From assembly GCA_963747425.1 (NCBI GenBank), contig CAVVFJ010000001.1, forward strand, positions 124,001 to 188,000: 64,000 nucleotides of DNA, read 5' to 3'. The stretch comes from DASUPK01 sp963747425 (GTDB lineage Bacteria; Actinomycetota; Thermoleophilia; Solirubrobacterales; 70-9). Shown here in pieces: positions 35,210 through 42,715 of this stretch (position 1 is its first letter; each line of letters opens with the position of its first letter). The position numbers were made by a program, and so were the translations under genes. Below the pieces are notes generated by a model, which was not told where the DNA came from, searched no databases, and saw nothing but the letters and a program-made list of their open reading frames with translations.

Positions 35210-35890
35210 ATGGGAAATCCGATCAAGGTCGTCGTCTCCGGCGCCGCCGGTCGAATGGGGGAGACCGCCTGCGGCGCGGTCGAGGGCGCGGATGACATGG
35301 AGCTGGTCGGCCGGGCGGACCCGGAGCTCGACACCTCGGTGAACGACGTGCTCGAGGGAGCGGATGTGCTGGTCGACTTCACGACGCCGGACGCGGCGCC
35401 GGCCAACGTGTTCGACGCGATCGAGGCCGGAGTCCACGCGGTCGTCGGCAGCACCGGATTCGACCTCGACGAGCTGAAGGCGACCGTGCTGCGCGCCGAC
35501 AGCAAGGCCAACTGCTTCGTCGCGCCCAACTTCGCGATCGGGGCGGTGCTGATGATGCAGGCCTCGAAGCTGATCGCTCCTCACATGCCTGAGGTCGAGA
35601 TCATCGAGCTGCACCACGACCGGAAGGTGGACGCTCCGTCGGGGACCGCCAAGCTCACGGCCAAGCTGATCAGTGAGGCGGGGGGGAACGTCCACGAGCC
35701 GATCCACTCGGTGCGCCTGCCGGGCCTTGTCGCGCACCAGGAGGTCACCTTCGGCGGGGAGGGGCAGACGCTCTCGATCCGCCACGACTCGATCGATCGC
35801 TCGAGCTTCATGCCGGGCGTGCTGCTGGCGGTCCGCAAGGTGGCGGGCCTGCCGGAACGCTTCGTAATCGGACTGGAGGAGCTGCTGTGA
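35210..35890 (+). CDS. dapB: 4-hydroxy-tetrahydrodipicolinate reductase
   Basis: NAD(P)H-dependent step of lysine/diaminopimelate synthesis, 226 residues, shorter than the usual 245-270. The Rossmann loop VVVSGAAGRMGE is at the N-terminus; VDFTTPDA and the catalytic/substrate segment ELHHDRKVDAPSGTA follow, and FMPGVLLAVRKV closes the tetramerisation domain. The shortening lies in the N-terminal nucleotide domain. It is followed, with a 4-nt GTGA overlap, by an amidase gene and then dapA. Confidence 0.94.
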   Translation: MGNPIKVVVSGAAGRMGETACGAVEGADDMELVGRADPELDTSVNDVLEGADVLVDFTTPDAAPANVFDAIEAGVHAVVGSTGFDLDELKATVLRADSKANCFVAPNFAIGAVLMMQASKLIAPHMPEVEIIELHHDRKVDAPSGTAKLTAKLISEAGGNVHEPIHSVRLPGLVAHQEVTFGGEGQTLSIRHDSIDRSSFMPGVLLAVRKVAGLPERFVIGLEELL

Positions 35891-37338
35891 CTGACCTGGC
35901 AAGGCTGGACGCCACCGCTCAGGCTGAGCTGGTGCGAAGCGGAGAGGTGAGTGCCGAGGAGCTGACGCAGGCCGCGATCGATCGCGCCGAGCGGCTCAAC
36001 CCCGACCTCAACGCGATCATCCATCCGCTCTACGAGCAGGGCCTCGAGGCTGCCCGCGGCGAATTGCCCGACGGCCCATTCCAGGGCGTCCCGTTCCTCT
36101 TCAAGGATCTCGGCGCCGGCCTCGCCGGCCAGCCGCTCCACATGGGAATGAAGGCGCTCAAGGAGGCCGACTTCCGCCTTCCGGTGGACACCTTCCTCGG
36201 GGCACGCTTCCGCGACGCGGGCTTCGTCACCATCGGCAAGACCAACACACCGGAGCTGGGAATCGTCCCCACCACCGAGCCCGAGGCCTACGGGCCCACC
36301 CACAACCCCTGGGACCTCGGGCGGTCGCCCGGCGGATCCAGTGGCGGCTCGGCGGCGGCGGTCGCCTCGGGCATCGTGCCGATCGCGCACGCGAACGACG
36401 GTGGCGGCTCGATCAGGATCCCGGCGAGCTGCTGCGGCCTGGTGGGCCTGAAGCCCAGTCGAGGACGGACCTCGCTCGGTCCGCTGATCGGCGACACGAT
36501 GAGCGGCCTCACAGTCGAGCACGTGGTCTCGCGCTCGGTCCGCGACGTCGCTCTGGCGCTCGACGCGACCCATGGGCCGGGCCCCGGCGATCCCTACGTC
36601 GCTCCCGCGCCGGTGCGCCCCTACATGGAGGAGATCGGGGCGGATCCCGGCTCGCTCCGGATCGCGCTCATGACCGAGTCCATCGGCACGGACATCGAAA
36701 TCGATCCGGTCGTCGTCTCCGCGGTCCGCGAGGCCGCGACGATGCTGGAGGGCCTCGGCCACAGCGTGGACGAGGACGTGCCCGCTCCCGATCCGAGCTT
36801 CGACCTGATCGAGACCTTTCTGACCCGCTGGTACGCGGGGCAGACCGAGATCCTCGACCAGTTCGGCATCCTGCTCGGCCGCGAGATCGGGCCTGACGAC
36901 GTCGAGCCCCTGACCTGGGCGATGGCCGAGGAGGGCAGGCGCCGGCACTCTGGCCAGTACCTGGCCGCGGTCAGCCAGCACCAGGCGATCGGGCGGATGC
37001 TCGGCATCTGGTTCGACGCAGGCCACGACCTGCTGCTGACTCCGACCATGGGGGAGCTGCCGCCGCCGCTGGGGAGCTTCGCGACCGACAGCGATGACCC
37101 GCTGAACACGATTCACCGTGGTGAGGCCACTGCTGCCTTCACCGCCCTGATCAACGCGACAGGCCAGCCCGCGATCTCGCTGCCCCTCCAGACGAGCGAC
37201 GAGGGCCTGCCGATCGGCGTCCAGCTGATCGCACCGCTCGGCCGCGAGGACGTGCTCCTCCGGGTCGCCTCACAGCTCGAAGAGGCGCATCCGTGGGCCG
37301 ACAGGTTTCCGGAGACCTTCTCGGTACCCTCAGGTTGA
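35887..37338 (+). CDS. Amidase (amidase-signature family)
   Basis: Serine amidase of 483 residues with the Ser-cisSer-Lys triad: Lys in FLFKDLGAG, and the signature GGSSGGSAAAVASGIVPIA followed by DGGGSIRIPAS (cis-Ser and nucleophile). The C-terminal NATGQPAISLPL and GLPIGVQLIAP are typical. Substrates range from aliphatic or aryl amides to 6-aminohexanoate dimers; here the substrate is unknown. It is inserted between dapB and dapA with 4-nt (GTGA) and 1-nt (TGATG) overlaps, so expression is tied to lysine synthesis. It is not GatA-like in context: no gatB or gatC nearby. Confidence 0.9.
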   Translation: MTDLARLDATAQAELVRSGEVSAEELTQAAIDRAERLNPDLNAIIHPLYEQGLEAARGELPDGPFQGVPFLFKDLGAGLAGQPLHMGMKALKEADFRLPVDTFLGARFRDAGFVTIGKTNTPELGIVPTTEPEAYGPTHNPWDLGRSPGGSSGGSAAAVASGIVPIAHANDGGGSIRIPASCCGLVGLKPSRGRTSLGPLIGDTMSGLTVEHVVSRSVRDVALALDATHGPGPGDPYVAPAPVRPYMEEIGADPGSLRIALMTESIGTDIEIDPVVVSAVREAATMLEGLGHSVDEDVPAPDPSFDLIETFLTRWYAGQTEILDQFGILLGREIGPDDVEPLTWAMAEEGRRRHSGQYLAAVSQHQAIGRMLGIWFDAGHDLLLTPTMGELPPPLGSFATDSDDPLNTIHRGEATAAFTALINATGQPAISLPLQTSDEGLPIGVQLIAPLGREDVLLRVASQLEEAHPWADRFPETFSVPSG

Positions 37339-38210
37339 TGCCGGAGATCGGAGGCGTAATCACGGCGATGGTGACGCCGTTCACCGAGGACCGCTCGGTG
37401 GACGAGGCGGCCGCGCGCTCCCTCGCCCGCCGCCTGATCGAGAACGGGTCGCACGGGCTGGTGCTCTTCGGGACGACGGGGGAGTCGCCGACGCTCGACG
37501 ACGCCGAGAAGCTCGCGCTGCTGGGAGCTGTGCGGGATGAGCTCGGCGCCGACGTCCTGTTGATCTGCGGCACCGGCTCCAACGACACGCGGCACTCCGA
37601 GCAGCTCTCGGCGGCTGCGGCAGACGCCGGCGCCGACGCCGTGCTGGCGGTGACGCCGTACTACAACAAGCCCAACTTCGCCGGGATCAAGGCGCACTAC
37701 GAGGCGGTCGCCAAGGCGGCCGGCATCCCGGTCGTCCTCTACAACATCCCCTCGCGGGCAGTGGTGAACATCTCGCCGGAGCAGCTCGCCGAGCTCGCGC
37801 AGATCGAGAACGTCGTCGGTGTGAAGCAGGCGAACGACGACGAGCTCCAGCCGATCGACGGCCTCCGAGTGCTCGCCGGAAATGACGGCACGTTCCTGCG
37901 GGCGCTCGAGATGGGCGAGCCGGGAGGCATCCTGGTCGCCTCGCACCTTGCGGGCGGCGAGATGCGGGAGATCTACGACGCGGTGCAGGCCGGCGACGTC
38001 GATCGGGCCCGTGAGATCGACGAAGGTCTCAGGCCCATCTACGAGGTCTGCAGCAAGACCAACCCGATTCCCGTCAAGGCGGGCCTGGAGTTGCTCGGGA
38101 TCTGCTCCGCTCGGGCGAGGCTGCCGATCGTGGAGGCCGACGACGAGCAGAGGGCGGAGGTCAGGCGGGCGCTCGAAGCGCACGGCCTGCTGGCCGGGAG
38201 CGCCGCCTAG
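37338..38210 (+). CDS. dapA: 4-hydroxy-tetrahydrodipicolinate synthase
   Basis: Aldolase condensing pyruvate with aspartate semialdehyde, the entry step of the diaminopimelate pathway, 290 residues. TAMVTPFTEDRSVD, the GTTGESPTL phosphate-like loop, the catalytic Tyr in TPYYNKPN and the Schiff-base Lys in VVGVKQANDDE are all present. An upstream in-frame ATG at 37293 lies inside the amidase; ATG 37338 (TGATG overlap) starts exactly at the conserved N-terminus. It is followed 1 nt later by the RNase J gene, an order seen in other actinobacteria. Confidence 0.96.
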   Translation: MPEIGGVITAMVTPFTEDRSVDEAAARSLARRLIENGSHGLVLFGTTGESPTLDDAEKLALLGAVRDELGADVLLICGTGSNDTRHSEQLSAAAADAGADAVLAVTPYYNKPNFAGIKAHYEAVAKAAGIPVVLYNIPSRAVVNISPEQLAELAQIENVVGVKQANDDELQPIDGLRVLAGNDGTFLRALEMGEPGGILVASHLAGGEMREIYDAVQAGDVDRAREIDEGLRPIYEVCSKTNPIPVKAGLELLGICSARARLPIVEADDEQRAEVRRALEAHGLLAGSAA

Positions 38211-38211
38211 C

Positions 38212-39876
38212 TTGAGCAGCTCGAGCGTCCGGATCCTCCCTCTGGGCGGCCTGGGGGAGATCGGAAAGAACATGACCGCCGTCGAGGTGGACGGGCGGAT
38301 CGTCGTCGTCGACACGGGGCTGATGTTCCCGACCGCCGACATGCTTGGGATCGACCTGGTCCTGCCCGATTTCTCGACCCTCCGCGACCGCGCCGACGAC
38401 ATCGAGGCGATCGTCCTCACCCACGGCCATGAGGACCACGTCGGCGCCCTGCCGTATGTGCTGCGGGAGATCGGCATCCCGCCGGTGATCTATGGCGGGC
38501 TGCTGACGATCGGCATGGTCCGGTCGAAGCTCGACGAGCACAAGCTGCGCGACGTGCCGCTCGAGGAGCTCCCAGCCGGCGAACAGGTGAGCGCCGGGCC
38601 GTTCGGCATCGAGCTCGTCCACATGGCGCATTCGATCCCGGATGCGCGCGCGGTGGCTCTTCGGACCGATGCCGGCACGGTGCTGATCACCGGGGACTAC
38701 AAGTTCGACCAGACTCCGGTCGACGGGATCCCGGCCGACGTCTCCCGGCTCGCGGAGCTCGGGCGCGAGGGCGTGCTCTGTCTCTGCGGGGACTCGACCA
38801 ACGCCGACCGTCCCGGCGTGGCTCCCTCGGAGTCCGCCGTCGGACCTGCGCTGCTCGAGGTCTTCGGCCGCTGCACGGGGCGGATCGTGGTCACCTCGTT
38901 CGCCTCCAACGTCCACCGGGTCCAGCAGGTGATCGACGCCGCCGCCCAGCTCGACCGCCGGGTCGCGCTGGTGGGCCGCTCGATGCGCAAGAACTTCAAC
39001 ATCGCCTCCAACCTGGGCATCGCGGCGGCGCCGGAGGGCCTCTTCATCTCGCCGAAGGAGATCGAGGACTTCCCCGACGAGAAGGTCGTGGTGATCTCGA
39101 CCGGCAGCCAGGGGGAGCCGCTCTCGGCGCTTCGCCGCATGGCCCACCGCGATCACCCGGACGTCGAGCTCCATTCCGGCGACACGGTGATCTTCTCGGC
39201 GACGCCGATCCCGGGGAACGAGCGCTCTGTCAATGAGACGATCGACCGGATCTTCCAGATCGGCGCCTCGGTGGTGACGGCTGCCGACGCGCCGATCCAC
39301 GCCTCAGGCCACGGCTGGCAGGAGGAGCTCAAGCTGATGCTCAACCTCACCAAGCCCCAGCACGTCTTCCCCTTCCACGGCGACCACAAGCGCCTCAGGC
39401 TTCACGCGGACCTTGCGGAGTCGGTGGGCGTCGACAAGGACAGGATCTTCACCGGGCGCAACGGCCTGGCCCTCGAGATCGACGGGTCCGGCGCCCGCTT
39501 CGGCGAGGACGTTCACGCCAGCATGATCTTCGTCGACGGTGTCTCGGTGGGAGAGCCGGACGAGTTCGCGCTCCGCGATCGCCGCAAGCTCTCCGATGAC
39601 GGCGTCTTCATCGTCGTCGCGACGATCTCCTCCGACGACGGCTCCCAGGTCGCCGACCCCGAGGTGATCTTCCGAGGGGTGCCGTTCGCCGAGGAGGCCG
39701 ACGGCCTGCGCGACGAGCTCAGGGAGGTCGTCCAGGACACGCTGAACGACGCCGCCGACGAGGAGATCCGCGAGATCTCGCTGCTCCAGCAGGACCTCCA
39801 CGACGACATCGCCGAGTTCGTCTACGAGAAGCTCCGCCGCCGGCCACTGGTGCTGCCTGTCGTCGTGGAGGTCTAG
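38212..39876 (+). CDS. rnj: Ribonuclease J
   Basis: Metallo-beta-lactamase/beta-CASP 5'-3' exo- and endoribonuclease, 554 residues. RILPLGGLGEIGKNM begins the MBL core; zinc ligands lie in LTHGHEDHVGALP and the HMAHSIPD segment, and GDSTNADRPG and the beta-CASP/late motifs ASGHGWQEELKLML and FPFHGDHKRL follow. The C-terminal oligomerisation domain is shorter than in Bacillus RNase J1. The start is TTG at 38212, giving MSSSSVRILPLGG; a long upstream frame over dapA is discarded. Confidence 0.95.
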   Translation: MSSSSVRILPLGGLGEIGKNMTAVEVDGRIVVVDTGLMFPTADMLGIDLVLPDFSTLRDRADDIEAIVLTHGHEDHVGALPYVLREIGIPPVIYGGLLTIGMVRSKLDEHKLRDVPLEELPAGEQVSAGPFGIELVHMAHSIPDARAVALRTDAGTVLITGDYKFDQTPVDGIPADVSRLAELGREGVLCLCGDSTNADRPGVAPSESAVGPALLEVFGRCTGRIVVTSFASNVHRVQQVIDAAAQLDRRVALVGRSMRKNFNIASNLGIAAAPEGLFISPKEIEDFPDEKVVVISTGSQGEPLSALRRMAHRDHPDVELHSGDTVIFSATPIPGNERSVNETIDRIFQIGASVVTAADAPIHASGHGWQEELKLMLNLTKPQHVFPFHGDHKRLRLHADLAESVGVDKDRIFTGRNGLALEIDGSGARFGEDVHASMIFVDGVSVGEPDEFALRDRRKLSDDGVFIVVATISSDDGSQVADPEVIFRGVPFAEEADGLRDELREVVQDTLNDAADEEIREISLLQQDLHDDIAEFVYEKLRRRPLVLPVVVEV

Positions 39877-39879
39877 CCT
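39874..39879 (+). promoter_or_regulatory. -10-like hexamer TAGCCT before the NTF2-like gene, formed from the rnj stop codon
   Basis: The TAG stop of rnj (39874-39876) starts TAGCCT, which ends 6 nt before GTG 39886. Confidence 0.45.
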
Positions 39880-39885
39880 GGCGGG

Positions 39886-40293
39886 GTGGCTCTGAAGAGA
39901 GGGTACGTCCAGCACGTCCAGCTCGTTCATGACGCATTCGATTGCTTCGATGGCGGGGATTGGGAGAGGCTGAGGCCGCTGATCGCGGCCGACAACGTGA
40001 TGACGCCACCGGAGTTCTGGCCCGATCCGGGGCCGTTTATCGGTCCGGAGGCGAGCATCCGGGAGTACCAGCGGCTCTTCGAGATGTTCCGTGGCATCGA
40101 GGTCTCGGTCAGCAACATCGTCAGCCACGAGAACTGGGTCATCGCGCACTACCGCGGAGTCCTGGAGGTGGAGATGCCCGATTTCCCGAAGGAGCTGGAG
40201 TTCACCGGCGTCCACCGCTTCGAGGATGGCCTCTTCGCCGAGTCGCACTACCGCTTCGACCGCGACGCGGCCCTCGCCGCGGCGGGCCTGTAA
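39886..40293 (+). CDS. NTF2-like/SnoaL-type protein
   Basis: Small alpha+beta cone protein of 135 residues resembling the SnoaL/NTF2-like superfamily: N-terminal helix VHDAFDCFDGGDWERLRPLIA, strand and loop NVMTPPEFWPDPGPFIGPE, helix ASIREYQRLFEMF, and three C-terminal strands (VSNIVSHENWVIAHY, EFTGVHRFEDGLFAESHYRFD, with only parts conserved). These proteins act as isomerases, cyclases or ligand binders; no catalytic assignment is possible. GTG start with a -10-like hexamer made from the rnj stop. The convergent histidine-kinase terminator lies just downstream. Confidence 0.7.
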   Translation: MALKRGYVQHVQLVHDAFDCFDGGDWERLRPLIAADNVMTPPEFWPDPGPFIGPEASIREYQRLFEMFRGIEVSVSNIVSHENWVIAHYRGVLEVEMPDFPKELEFTGVHRFEDGLFAESHYRFDRDAALAAAGL

Positions 40294-40298
40294 GCAAG

Positions 40299-40340
40299 AA
40301 AAAGCCCCCGGCGGTCGAGGGAGGGGCGACCACCGGGGGC
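40299..40340 (-). terminator. Intrinsic terminator of the two-component operon
   Basis: On the minus strand a 14-bp stem with one mismatch (arms 40327-40340 and 40304-40317, 9-nt loop) is followed by a T run (complement of 40299-40303). It ends transcripts running leftward from the kinase gene and may act weakly in the other direction for the convergent NTF2-like gene. Confidence 0.85.
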
Positions 40341-40403
40341 GACGCTTTGGCCCTTTACAACCGGCGGCCACAAACACCGCCGCCGAATCGGGCCTTAGCG
40401 ATT

Positions 40404-40439
40404 CTCGCCGTGGTATGTGGGGTTTCGTACCGCGGCGAG
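40404..40439 (-). other. Strong hairpin in the kinase 3' region
   Basis: CTCGCCGTGGTA (40404-40415) and TACCGCGGCGAG (40428-40439) form a 12-bp stem with one G-U and a 12-nt loop. There is no T run on either side. It lies 46 bp past the kinase stop and upstream of the true terminator; a 3'-UTR stability element or a small-RNA structure is possible. The rest of 40341-40484 shows nothing I can assign. Confidence 0.5.
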
Positions 40440-40484
40440 GTGTCTCGTCCGCTGGTGAATCTAGGACGCGTTCTTGAACGTTTG

Positions 40485-41936
40485 CTAAAGCTTTGGTGAC
40501 TCGACGCGCGCGGGGACCTGGTCCAGCGGGATCCGGACCGAGAAACGGGCGCCGCCGTAGGTGCTCCGGCCGGCGGAGACCGAGCCGCCGTGAGATTCCG
40601 CGACAGCCCGCACGATGGCGAGCCCGAGCCCGCTTCCGCCGCCGCCCGCCGTGTCCGCTGGGCCGTCGCCGCGGACGAAGCGATCGAAGACCTGGCTCTC
40701 CATGTCGGTCGGGATCCCGGGGCCGTCGTCGACGACCTCGAGCAGCGCCTCATCTCCGTCGCGCCGCGCGGTGAGCTCGACGGTGGTCCGATCGGGCGTG
40801 TGCCGGACGGCGTTCTCGAGCAGGTTCCGGATCAGCCGGTGGAGCTCGTCCGGGTTGCCCTGCATCGGCAGTGGCCCGTCCAGATTGCTCTCCAGGCGGC
40901 GGTCGCCCGCAAGTGGCTGGACCTCCTCCAGCGCCTCGGTGGCGATCGCCGCGAGATCGAGATCCCTGATCGCGACGCGGCGCCCAGCATCGGCACGCGC
41001 GAGCAGCAACAGGTCGGAGACGAGCCCGGACATCCGCTTGGTGGAGGAGAGGGCGGAGTCGACCGTATGCCGGTCGTCCTCCGAGCCCTTTCCGGCCGCC
41101 TCCAGCAGCTCCAGATTCGCCTGGATGCTCGTCAGAGGCGTCCTCAGCTCGTGCGAGGCGTCGGCGACGAACTCGCGCTGGCGCTCGAGCGACTGCTCGC
41201 GCTCCGAGCGAGCCTCGTCGAGCGCCTGGAGCATGCCGTCCATCGTCCGCGCCAGCTCGCCCACCTCGTCGTCGGCGGCCGGCGTCGGGATGCGCTTCGA
41301 TGGGTCGCGGGTGCTGGTGATCTGCCGCGCCAGCCCGGTGAGCCCCTTGATCGGCCGCATCGCTCGATCCGCCACGGCGAGCCCGGCGAGCAGTGCGAGC
41401 AGGGCCCCGCCGATCACCCCGGCGCCGAGGAAGAACCAGAGCCGCGCAACTGTGTCGTTGACGGTCTCCGAGTTGCGGGCGTATTGGACGTAGCCGACGG
41501 CGGTTCGAGAACCGGTCAGCGGGCTGGCGTTGGTGATCGGCTCGGTGGCGACGGTCAGATCACCAACGGTGTGGACCCCGCTGCTTGGTTTTCCCATGTC
41601 GGCATTGCCATTGGTGACGTCGAGCGAGTGCCCGTAGACGTCGTAGATCCGGATGAGTGCTTTGTCTGCCGCCGCGAAGTCTTGGATGCGGGGGCTGTCG
41701 ACGACTTGCTGTCCCGTGGGGGCCGTGTAGATCTTGGTTTCTGCAGCGAGCGAGCGCGCTGCGCTGTGTAGCTCCTCGCGGAAGTCACCCCGAATCCTGT
41801 TGCCCACCACCTGACCGAGGACGAGGGCGAAGCAGACCAGGATCAGCAGCGTCAGTCCTGCGGTGGTGATGGCGATCCGCCAGCGGACGGGGATGCGCTC
41901 GAAGAGCGGCAGCCGTCTGCCGCGGGCCCATTTCAC
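40485..41936 (-). CDS. Sensor histidine kinase (MprB/PhoR-like)
   Basis: Membrane sensor kinase of 483 residues. Order: N-terminal TM helix (about residues 22-43), extracytoplasmic sensor domain of ~120 residues, second TM helix (LWFFLGAGVIGGALLALLAG), HAMP linker, DHp domain with phospho-acceptor His in ASHELRTPLTSIQANLE, and a catalytic ATPase domain with NLLENAVRHT (N box), VDDGPGIP (G1) and GGSGLGLAIVRAVAESHGG (G2). The architecture and HPxxRTPLT-like H box fit the MprB/ResE type that senses envelope stress. It overlaps the upstream response-regulator gene by 4 nt; a strong terminator follows. Confidence 0.95.
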   Translation of the reverse strand: MKWARGRRLPLFERIPVRWRIAITTAGLTLLILVCFALVLGQVVGNRIRGDFREELHSAARSLAAETKIYTAPTGQQVVDSPRIQDFAAADKALIRIYDVYGHSLDVTNGNADMGKPSSGVHTVGDLTVATEPITNASPLTGSRTAVGYVQYARNSETVNDTVARLWFFLGAGVIGGALLALLAGLAVADRAMRPIKGLTGLARQITSTRDPSKRIPTPAADDEVGELARTMDGMLQALDEARSEREQSLERQREFVADASHELRTPLTSIQANLELLEAAGKGSEDDRHTVDSALSSTKRMSGLVSDLLLLARADAGRRVAIRDLDLAAIATEALEEVQPLAGDRRLESNLDGPLPMQGNPDELHRLIRNLLENAVRHTPDRTTVELTARRDGDEALLEVVDDGPGIPTDMESQVFDRFVRGDGPADTAGGGGSGLGLAIVRAVAESHGGSVSAGRSTYGGARFSVRIPLDQVPARVESPKL

Positions 41937-42625
41937 CCGGCGGCCTTCAGCACGTAGCCGGCGCCTCGCTTGGTGTGGAGGAGGCGGGGCTCGCCGCCGG
42001 ACTCCAGCTTGCGGCGCAGGTTGGAGATGAAGACGTCGATCGTGTTGGTCTGCTCGAAGGGGTCATAGCCCCAGACGTCCTCGAGCAGCCGCTCCCGAGA
42101 GACCACCAGCTTCTTGTTCCTGGCCAGGTACTCGAGCAGCTCGAACTCCCGGTTGGTCAGCTCGATCTCGCGCTCGCCGCGCTTCACCTCTCGCGTGTCG
42201 GGGTTGACCATCAGGTCGCCCACCACGATCGACGCGCTGCCCCTCGGCGGGCGGCGTCGCAGCAGGGCGCGGATGCGGGCGAGCAGCTCCGAGCGCTCGA
42301 ACGGCTTGGGCAGGTAGTCGTCCGCGCCCGTGTCGAGTCCCTTGACGCGGTCCTCAGTCTCGGTGCGCGCCGTCAGGATCAGGATCGGAACGTCGCTCTC
42401 GGCGCGCAGCCGCCTGCAGACCTCCATGCCGTCGAGGCGGGGAAGACCCAGGTCGAGGACGACCAGATCGGGGCTGAACTGCTCCGCAGCGGTCAGCGCC
42501 TCGGCGCCGTCGCCCGCGCTGCGGACATCATGGCCCTCGGCGCGCAGGGAGCGGCGCAGGACGTCGGCGATCGCCTCGTCGTCCTCGACGACGAGTACCC
42601 GCGCAGAAGCTATGGCCTGCTCCAT
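41933..42625 (-). CDS. OmpR/PhoB-family response regulator (MprA-like)
   Basis: DNA-binding response regulator of 230 residues. The receiver domain has the acidic pocket EDDEAI, the phospho-acceptor Asp in DLVVLDLGLPRLDGMEV, the Thr in ILTARTE and Lys in LPKPFE. The winged-helix output domain includes LTNREFELLEYLARN, the recognition helix region NTIDVFISNLRRKL and the wing GAGYVL. An open frame continues far upstream over ftsK, but ATG 42625 starts exactly at the receiver and has a promoter 11 nt upstream. It acts with the overlapping kinase gene. Confidence 0.96.
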   Translation of the reverse strand: MEQAIASARVLVVEDDEAIADVLRRSLRAEGHDVRSAGDGAEALTAAEQFSPDLVVLDLGLPRLDGMEVCRRLRAESDVPILILTARTETEDRVKGLDTGADDYLPKPFERSELLARIRALLRRRPPRGSASIVVGDLMVNPDTREVKRGEREIELTNREFELLEYLARNKKLVVSRERLLEDVWGYDPFEQTNTIDVFISNLRRKLESGGEPRLLHTKRGAGYVLKAAG

Positions 42626-42635
42626 CACCGTCTTT

Positions 42636-42663
42636 AGGTTAGATGCCAATTTCCGCTGCCCAA
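42636..42663 (-). promoter_or_regulatory. Promoter of the two-component operon (TTGGGC-16-TAACCT)
   Basis: On the minus strand TTGGGC (42663-42658) and TAACCT (42641-42636) are 16 bp apart. The -10 ends 10 nt before ATG 42625, so the leader would be about three nt. The same 90-bp gap holds the divergent ftsK upstream region. Confidence 0.6.
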
Positions 42664-42715
42664 GCGGGCTTGAGGCAACGTTTAGGCACGCAGGGGACGG
42701 CCCCCAGGCGTCGAA

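Noticed and set aside
35887..37338. Naming the amidase gatA.
   Set aside because: No gatB or gatC is adjacent, and the context is lysine synthesis.
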